Assembly (NCBI GenBank): GCA_035578905.1
Contig: JAQJVL010000125.1
Coordinates: 1,331,398-1,395,397 of the forward strand
Reading direction: 5' to 3'
Length of the DNA stretch: 64,000 nucleotides
From: Stictocephala bisonia
Lineage: Eukaryota; Arthropoda; Insecta; Hemiptera; Membracidae
Of the stretch, positions 55,895-64,000 are shown one piece after another (positions within the stretch are counted from its first letter, which is position 1; every line of letters starts with the position of its first letter). The translations under genes were made by a program, and so were the position numbers. A model generated the notes under the pieces. That model ran no database searches, was not told the DNA's origin, and saw nothing but the letters and a program-made list of their open reading frames with translations.

Positions 55895-56385
55895 TTCATA
55901 CAAGTAATAACAACTAGATTTTAAAACTATTTTCGGAAAACTAAACATATAAGAGCATAACAAAATAACTGTCATTTGATTGGAAGTATTTTGTTCTACT
56001 TCAATAATGTGATTATAAGGGTATTTTGAAAACATTGTTTATTATTTTCACAAGTTTGAATGTTGTAGAATAATGCAAATATTGCACTCACTCACTTAGT
56101 TAAAAATTGAGTTTAATTTAAAGTTTAACAATCATATTTGGCATAGGATAGTTTAATTTTCAATTTAATCTAATTGAATCAGTTTATAGAAGGAAACCTT
56201 ACTGTTTCGCCAACTGTGATCGTATATCTTTGCCATGTAATCTGATCATTTATTGATGCCAGAAATTACATATCTACTTTGGCTTAGGTTAATTAATATA
56301 TACCGTATATATATATATATACATATAAAATGAAAGCAGCACTTTTTAAATATAAAATGTTTAACAAGCAATATTATTTAAATTA
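55895..56385. other. AT-rich sequence, no gene recognised
   Basis: No supported feature apart from a short (TA)n run near 56,305. Confidence 0.5.
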
Positions 56386-56390
56386 TTTTT

Positions 56391-56980
56391 CACTAGGTAG
56401 CACCCCTGCACGCTTCGCTTGTCAACCCCGACCCTCAGTGCGCTCGATATACTTTGGCCTTTGGCCTCGGTAAGTGACTTTTGACTACAAATAATATTAG
56501 ATTAACTGTATAACGTAAAATCACAATATTATATTTATTTACAGTATTTCACCCACACTACTTGAGTTGCTACATATTTTTAGTATAAATACCCAACGGT
56601 ATTACAATTGACTTTTAAATAACCAAGCGTATTACTTAACCTATATCAAACGTGTCTATTTGATTTGTTTTTGTTTAGCAGCTCACATACGACAATGTGA
56701 ACATACAAAATAAACATGTTTATTTATTTACAAAGCAGCTGATATTAATTTACTAAAATCAGTCCAATGTTATTTTTATGACAAAAAGGAAATTTCGAAG
56801 AGCTGTTTGTACCCCTTAGGAATGGGATTTCGTAAAATCATTTATTAGTGGGCCCTTTCAATACTAAAGCTAACTTCCTTTAAAATTGCGTGTAAATCGG
56901 TTCGTTGGTTTTTGATATTTCGTGTTGATTGAGTGAATGAGTCAGTCAGTGGTATTTGGCTTTTATATATGTAGATTAAA
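56391..56980 (+). mobile_element. Non-autonomous element with insect-type termini (family G, copy 1)
   Basis: Starts ACTAGGTAGCACCCCTGCAC then GCTTCGC and ends with the module AAATCGGTTCGTTGGTTTTT, then GAGTCAGTCAGTGGTATTTG, then GCTTTTATATATGTAGA. The same start and end types flank 59,938-61,080. Such ends are familiar from abundant non-autonomous insect elements; the class is not assigned. Confidence 0.5.
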
Positions 56981-57929
56981 CGTTAAGAATTTTTAAAAAT
57001 ATTCTTTAGCAAACAAGAATCTCTATAGTTTTTATATAATGTACGGAACAAAGTGTCTGAGTCCTCGGTACTGAACATGTGTGATACAGAACGAGATAAT
57101 GAGAAGGGGTCCCTTCCGACCCTGTCTTATCAATACTCTTGCCTAAACACTTTCTGCATCAGCCTCACAAATGTTTTGTACATCTTATCTCTGATCTCAT
57201 ACTTTCTAATAATAACCTTGTAACGTAGAAAAGTATATAATACAATGCTATTAGACGAGAAAAAGAAACTAAACTATGATATCTAATGGTTGTACAGACC
57301 CTAATACCGTATGTACTCTTTTATCTTGGTTACGTTTGCCCAAACGGTTCACTAAAGTAAGATAAAATGTACTTTGATGATAATTATTTCTGTGATACAC
57401 GCTCTAGTTAATATTTATGCAATAATCTACAGAATTGTTCAATTTTTTCTTGACAAAGCAAAATTTAACTTGCCCACCTATTGTACATTCATACGTTATT
57501 TAAAAATGTAATATTATAGCTGTTAATTTTTTACAATTCAGTGATATTGTACACTTTAAAGATGGCTTAAGAGCAGAAGTTTGTTAGTGGTGATTTATTA
57601 AAAGAACAAAATAAATGTTTCCAAAGAATTAGCACAAACTTTACCCCATATTAAACACTAAAAAATATAAACTTTGAAAACTACCAGTTTGATTCCAAAA
57701 TATACTTTTTGCCATAACTAAAAAATTAGTCAAGTTAGAGACATGCCGTTTATACTAAAATATTTTAAATTGTAACTTACATCATTCCTGAAAATGCAAT
57801 CAAAACCTCTAGATCCGTATTTGAGGTAGTTCTATTTTTGTATGTTTTTTGTCCTTAAAAATTAAAAAAATATACAATTATTTTTAAAAAGTGAAAAAAT
57901 AGCTTGGAGATATTGGCTAAATACACATA

Positions 57930-58000
57930 CATACCAATTTTCATAAAAATTGATCCAGCCGTTTGGTTTCCAGCGAACTGCACATACACAGCAACAATTT
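57930..58000 (+). repeat. Retroelement 3'-end-like module
   Basis: ACCAATTTTCATAAAAATTG then ATCCAGCCGTTTGGTTTCCA then GCACATACACAGC resembles the modules at 47,766, 48,529, 56,880 and 60,990. Confidence 0.4.
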
Positions 58001-58004
58001 TTTC

Positions 58005-59935
58005 GAAAAAAAACCACTTTTTTTGGATTGAGGGGACCCTGAAATGGATTTTTAGACCAACTTTTAAAAAATTAGTTTTTACGATCTGTGAGAAGGAGCA
58101 AATTAAATAAATAAAAAGGATAATGGGTACTTTGTTAGAAATATTATGTTAGTAGCACTCTTGCTACAAGAACTTACTAATCTTTCCATTGAAAAACTCA
58201 GTAAATATTTTCGAAATCATTTAATGCAATATTACATTATCCGTTAAGTATTAAGGTATTTCAGATGTTATGAACTAGTGAAATCCTCTAAATACTTAAT
58301 GCATTATATACTTCTTGAATTTATACATTTTTTAATCAATAAATAAGTTAAAAGTTAAAACTTTCTTGTGTTCCAACCCTGTTGATTAGTCTTAAATCAC
58401 ATCGGCTCACCACAAGGAGTATATTTGAAGAGTTGACAGACAAAGAACTGCTGCTTTCATTGTAGTTTTGCATGTTGAGGTGGTGTAAGTATTTGTAGCG
58501 ACACCGAGTTGGCACGTAACTTTGACCCAAACAGGTTCTGCCATTGCAATTGCTTTAGTGCAAAACTTGAAAATTAACGGCTTTGTTATTGTCAGCAAAC
58601 TGAAACGAGTGCTCACGAGTATTTTTGGTTGTTTGTCACTGTGAATGATTATGCATTTAAATGATTGGTAGCCGCACCCTAGCATACAAAACCCCCACTC
58701 ATCGATCTCACGTCGAACTTTTTGGAATTGCATTTGTCAATCACACTCATTATTGATTCGAGTTATTATTATTCTTTTGAAAACTAAAAAGTCATGTGGT
58801 AGGGATTTTCCGATATAATTTTTTGATATTAGGCTTATGTAAGCTTTAAACTTATTTAAACCTATTTGGATGTATATTTTTGAAAATTTAATTACAATAA
58901 CTAATATTGTAAAAATTGTGTTTATTTTAATACCAGCTGTACACTCATGTTTTATCATAATACATGAACAGAAACTTATTTTAAAGTGTTCATTATAACA
59001 TATGACATTTTCAAAAATACAAATTCTTAAACATTTTCAGATCCAAAAGATGAACTATTTTTGTAGAAAATAACCTTAAAGGTAGTAAAGAATATTGAAT
59101 AAAGCATATTTCAAATTTACAAAAGAGTCGTTTGTAAAATTTTCAATATCTAACGTCAAAAGATAATACAGTTACGTCACATATATGTTCTGGTGTTTTT
59201 TTCATCAATAAGATAAAAAAATATGTGGTGGAGATCCAAAGGCGGATTTTAAGATCTAATTAAACTAATAAATCAATCCGGGATAAAATTAATTATAGTA
59301 AAAAATGTTTAATAAAATGGAACTCTTGTTTTGCCGTGAAAAACGAATACAGGAAACATTGTTGGCTTGATGTAATACAATAACTGTACTTCTTTGTCAG
59401 TGAGATCAGGATTGGACATTCGGACGTGTGTATTAATATAAAAAATTGTAAGAAATATATATAAAATGTCATTTGCTAATTTTTTTTATATAAAAAAGAA
59501 CTTTAATTAGCAAAACGGTTTTATGTTTTAAAGCAAATGTTTCATAATTTGTACGTGAGATATAAATGAACTGTAATTCTTATAAATATTATTATTTAGA
59601 GCATCGTAATTCATAAAAACGTTTAGATAAAAAACCATTTCAAAGACGTTATTATGAAGTACAGGTATACATTGTTATTTCTCATTATGGTTTTTACTCT
59701 TTATCACTATTAGGGTAAGCTAAAATTAATGAGTAAGACAGTGATAATGTAGGCTGTATGTTTTAGTCATACAAAATATAATGCCGCTTAAGCATAGTGA
59801 AAATCTTAATTTGAAAAAAAAATTAACAAGAAGTTAAAAATTCAAAAATACTTCGCTTCTATAAACCATTCAATCAAACCCTAAGGAAAATAAGCTAAGC
59901 TAATTATTATCAACCTTCCATTCATCAAATATAAG
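58005..59935. other. No gene recognised
   Basis: A reverse-strand frame of 108 codons at 58,407-58,733 has more balanced composition than its surroundings, but no recognised motif; AT-rich elsewhere. Confidence 0.4.
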
Positions 59936-59937
59936 TA

Positions 59938-61080
59938 ACTAGCTGTCTGTACATGCCCGCTTCGCCAGTCATAATATTGAGTTTGATTATATAATCGAAA
60001 TGTGCAACAAACTGTTAGTTTGAAGTCTTGCAATCAAAACAGAAGTAAAACATTCAACAAAGTCAAGAACACTACCAAATTAACTAAATACTTTGTTTTT
60101 TTGTTTTAATAAACATTCTATCTAAAATCCAATTTAGAACAGCAGATGTTTTGTATAATTTACATTATAATTTTAAAAGTGTAGCCTACCACAATTTTAT
60201 TCAATTTGGTTGTATTTAACAGCAATTAATCAAATAATTCAATCAATTAATATAGCTCCATAAGAATACCATGAGAATGTTGGATGCCAGTGGGACAGAG
60301 TCCTGAGGTTGGAGAGGAAAATACTTTCTTAGTGAGCCTCCAGGGGCCAAAATAAACCTATATACAAAATGTCAATCAATTGGACTTATAGTTTATGAGA
60401 AATAGTGTTGATTCATATCTTATATACAAATTATATATAAATTTAAAATTTTACGATTGAAAACAGTTTGTTCTCCTAGATAACAAAGGTTCATAGACTA
60501 GAAAAATCTGTAATTCTACTTTTAGTACGGTATAATTGACTCTGAATCAGTGAAATATCGTGATTCTAGCCATATTTAGCCATGTCCTGTGACCTGGTAT
60601 ACATGTGTTCAGATTAATTTGTACATTTTCTCATTGAATACAGTATGTTCTTCTACATAGCAAAATTTCACAGTCTACTCTTAGAGGCCGTAAATTAACC
60701 AATTTGATTTACACGCACAAATTGTAAATCTAGCTCTTTCTAAGGACGAAGGAGGTGAGATAGAGCAAAGAGTCATTGGGCCAAAGTTGTAGAGCGTCTC
60801 AAATCAGATACAGAAAATGGTGTTAGTTTTGCTGTAGAACCGTTCACTTAGCCGCTACAGTCCAATTAGAGCAACGCTGTGTTTGGAATTTAAAATTGTT
60901 GGCACTAAAAAGGCTGCCATCTTCGATTTACCAAGAATTTTTCAAAATCCCTTCTTATGGCATATCTACAACATAAGACCTTTGACTCTTAAAAATTTCA
61001 GCCTTGTAGAATTAGTACTTTCTTAGTTACAGCGATGAGTGGGTCAGTGGTATTTGCCTTTTATATATATAGAAGGTAAT
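59938..61080 (+). mobile_element. Non-autonomous element with insect-type termini (family G, copy 2)
   Basis: Starts AACTAGCTGTCTGTACATGC then CCGCTTCGCC and ends AAAATTTCAGCCTTGTAGAA, then GTGGGTCAGTGGTATTTGCC, then TTTTATATATATAGA. No ORF of note inside. Confidence 0.5.
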
Positions 61081-61084
61081 AATG

Positions 61085-62065
61085 ACAACAATTATTGTAA
61101 CTAAAATTATTGTAACTATAATAACCCTAATAAAGTAATAATAACAACAATGAAAATAATATTACTCAATATAATAAGCTTAAAAATGGTAATAAGAGAT
61201 CTTAATAGTAAGAATAATTAAGATATACATGTTCTAGACTTACTGCATTGCAGTGAAGGTTTAATCTAAAAGTTTGGCGCCGTTCCCTTACAGCTTTTTG
61301 GGTACCCGCATTTACAGGCTGCTTAATGAAAATGTACTGGACTTGGTCTTTTCAATACTGAACTTTGTTTCCTTAACACTATTTATTGGCATACTTTTAT
61401 CTTCTAAAAATAAATATAGAAGAAGATTTTAGGATTGTTCCACATTTGACGATTATTATTGTTTTAAAAAACTGTGCAACTATTATACACATTATAATGT
61501 TTAAGTTATAGTGCATGTATCAATTATTAGATCTTCTTATTTTGTTATTATAGCTATGTTACTTCACTGTCATAATAAGTTTAAAAAATGCTAGTTACGT
61601 TTACTTTATAGTAACCCGATTTGTATTGTTAGTTTGTTAAATAATTTGTTACTATGGAATATTTAACAAACATAATATAGTGAAAACGAAAAAAAAATAT
61701 TAAGTCATCATTAAATTCTTACAGTGTGAATGATGATAACATTCATTTATTTGGAACGAATGTGGTAATTTCATTTATTCCAAAACTTTGCTAGTGTGTT
61801 ACCTTTTAATTGAAATCAGTTCTTAAAATTCTGAACTAGAAAATTGGCCTCACTCGCAGTTATCAGAAAACTATCAACTAGTGTTTTAAAAGATGAGATT
61901 TTTGGTTACTTTAGTAATATGAATATTCCTAAACTCTGTGTTGGATAAAAGTGGGACACTTTTAAACTTTATTTAATGTTATTTTTCGGTAAATTACTAT
62001 TCAACAACAGGTTTTTGGAATATCAACAGGAATATTTTCGGATATTTGAACTAAAATTTGTCTGT
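61085..62065. other. AT-rich sequence, no gene recognised
   Basis: No supported feature. Confidence 0.5.
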
Positions 62066-62073
62066 TGCATTAA

Positions 62074-62490
62074 TAGTCTGCAGAGGCTGTCGGCCATGTT
62101 AGTTTTAATTCCATAAGAACAAAGTTATTTGCGAATCCATATTTTTCGTTATTTATTGACCACACTTGTGAATAAGGTGTCATTTTAAACGTTATCATAT
62201 TGCGCATTAGGTTTCCTTTTCATATTTTGAATACATAAGCCTAGTTTTGAGAAATAGGTATAAATAAAAACATGAAACTAAATATTTTATTTGTATTTTT
62301 CTATAAAACTAATTATGAATTCACAGAGCATATCCAACGCAAAATTTAATTCTTAAAATGCAGTTTGTTTGGATAAAATTTGTTCAAAAATAAATGTTTA
62401 ATTTTGATACACGCGTTCGTATGTTCGGTTCGAAAATAACATTGTTCTTATGGGTTTAAAGTGAACATGGCCGATAGCCTCTGCAGACTC
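62074..62490. mobile_element. TTAA-flanked MITE, 417 bp
   Basis: The left end TAGTCTGCAGAGGCTGTCGG then CCATGTT and the right end (reverse complement GAGTCTGCAGAGGCTATCGG then CCATGTT) are imperfect inverted repeats. Similarity extends ~65 bp to CCATAAGAACAA.GTTATTT. TTAA flanks both sides (62,070-62,073 and 62,491-62,494), as for piggyBac-type elements, but the ends do not start with the CCC typical of piggyBac. No coding capacity. Confidence 0.75.
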
Positions 62491-62649
62491 TTAATGTGCA
62501 AAATACCAAATACCTCATCAGCTAACAAACGGAATTTATATTTTTAATCTCTGCTATATATATTGTTAAGAGGGTTCTTCTTTTCTATAAGAAGTTATAG
62601 TTAATTTCAGTCTTCAACCTTCTTTTGACATTTACATGATGTGCCAGAA

Positions 62650-62880
62650 CTGTGGCTTTGAGTAACATAGCTCTTAGCGTGCGAGAGGTGGATCATCTAA
62701 CTGGAATAGCTAGATCGCCAATTAGCAGAACTGTAATTCGTTACAGACACAACAGTAGATCCGAAAAAGACTTGGATAAGACCATTCAAGGGCAGCAGGG
62801 ATAAGGGATGATCAGTATGTTGCATTACTAAGTTTTCAAACCACTTCCGAACTTTTCTTAAGCTCCGGAATGTACTTCGA
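62650..62880 (+). pseudogene. Tc1-like transposase N-terminal relic
   Basis: One frame reads ALSVREVDHLTGIARSPIS, then RTVIRYRHNSRS; after a frameshift near 62,800 the next reads IRDDQYVALLSFQ. This resembles the first HTH, the linker and the T.RDDR.LV..S box of Tc1-type transposases. Short and broken; recognised only by motif style. Confidence 0.4.
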
Positions 62881-62889
62881 AGAGTTATA

Positions 62890-64000
62890 AGTGTTAATTA
62901 ACTCAATTGAAATATATATTAATATACTTAAAAGCATGCATTAATATCCTTCTCTCGATAACACAGATTAAAATTGAATCTTTAGTAAAAGTGGGCATTG
63001 GTTCACCGGTAGAATACATAGGTTTCAACATTACCAACAATTTTTGGGCTGAAGATGAAAAATTAAAATAACAAAATGCTTATATGTAACGTTTTCAATG
63101 GTACAGCGGGGACTTTTCTTGGATAAAATATGCCATCAGTATAAAATTATAATATCACTTTAACTCCGTAGATACAGTTATTTTCAATTAATGCTTTACA
63201 AAACTGTCTTTTAATTTTTTAGAAAATACACCGTTATGGATTCTTATATCTAACAATTTTAATGCAATGCCATAGCTAGATACAGAAGTTTCATAATATC
63301 TGAATATCTAAACTAAAGATCCAATTGTACGTTAAATTGGCTAAGTTTGTTTGCAAGCTTCCAACGACCACAATTTGTAGTGTATTGTTCATGTTAGACT
63401 TAGCAAGCAACAAACAATAGAGGCAAGATGCTGGCAAACTTGAGACCTTAGTTTGTTCAGCCTCTGACAGAAACTTATTATAATGCAGCTCCCCAATATA
63501 TGTGAAGCGTTTTCGAACGATCCTTAAAAGTAAATAGTATTATAAGAACTCCCTAAAAAAAATCTATTATAAGATGTGGGGTGCTGTATTAATGACCATG
63601 GGCTATATATATTCTTTTATTAAAACTTTACAGTTTTAAATAATCTTGGTAATAAAATTGTGTATAAAAACTATTTTTTTGACAAACTAGTTTTATAACC
63701 CTGAATAGGTTTAAAACTAAAACAGAAAATAACAAAACATATTAGAGATTCCTAATTGTTTAAAATTAAATTAAAATTCAATTTAGTGATTCTCCGTTAT
63801 TTCAGATGATTATGAAATGACGTCATCTCTGTTAATTTTAACATAGCAGCCTTTTTACTCATTTCGTCAAACAAATAATAGTTTTGTTTGAGATTTTAAA
63901 GTAGGATATGCGACAGAATATTGCAAAATTTTACAATTTCCTAACAAATGTTCTTTTATCTAATTTCCATAGTTCTATGGCTTTATTCTTTTTACTATAT
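62890..64000. other. AT-rich sequence, no gene recognised
   Basis: A GC-richer stretch at 63,340-63,480 could not be assigned. Confidence 0.45.

Noticed and set aside
58407..58733. 108-codon reverse frame with balanced composition
   Set aside because: No recognisable domain and an overlapping frame of similar quality; could be an exon but cannot be supported.

Overview
The window looks like arthropod, most probably insect, nuclear DNA. It is AT-rich, has no operon-like gene packing, and is crowded with decayed eukaryotic transposons of types common in insects: a Ty3/gypsy LTR element, Tc1/mariner DNA transposons, several non-LTR retrotransposons with APE-type endonuclease, tRNA-derived SINEs, MITEs, foldback elements and tandem arrays. 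I found no convincing host protein gene. Every coding region I can identify belongs to a mobile element, so this reads as a gene desert or long intron built from repeats. A hemipteran host is only a guess.

Layout. 1-~5.76 kb holds the 3' two thirds of a Ty3/gypsy retrotransposon: a gag running off the left edge, a complete pol (protease, RT, RNase H, integrase), a long 3' non-coding region and a probable 3' LTR. Gag and Pol are joined by a textbook -1 frameshift site. 7.4-19.1 kb is AT-rich DNA with solo-LTR-like pieces (7.4 and 8.7 kb, with relatives at 27.1 and 18.9 kb), twin perfect hairpins at 9.3 kb, an almost perfect 1,246-bp palindrome (10,971-12,216) with a 6-bp target duplication, and the 3' end of a LINE (13.0-13.9 kb). 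Two copies of one MITE lie at 16.1 and 21.0 kb, with fragments at 20.3 and 55.4 kb.

22-34 kb contains SINE heads, a LINE 3' end (25.4 kb), a 348-bp foldback element (29.4 kb) and a reverse-strand R1/LOA/I-like LINE (33.3 to 31.5 kb) that keeps its 5' end and endonuclease but stops before the RT. 35,292-37,749 is a complete mariner-like transposon flanked by TA, with ~523-bp terminal inverted repeats and a dead transposase. 39.6-40.2 kb is another LINE 5' fragment.

42-56 kb carries tRNA-derived SINEs (42.0, 52.9, 55.8 kb), a ~50-bp minisatellite with higher-order structure (43.0-43.6 kb), a 145-bp satellite (50.6-51.45 kb), a 16-bp minisatellite (53.7 kb) and a ~40-bp minisatellite split in two (54.8 and 55.3 kb). 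56-64 kb has retroelement 3'-end modules, a TTAA-flanked MITE (62.1-62.5 kb) and a Tc1-like transposase relic (62.65-62.88 kb).

Functionally, only the gypsy element keeps long intact reading frames. Everything else is non-autonomous or broken. The most unusual structures are the 1.2-kb palindrome with paired YY1-like motifs around an E-box, the twin hairpins with identical ATTC loops, the gypsy frameshift signal and the long-TIR mariner with an atypical catalytic spacing.
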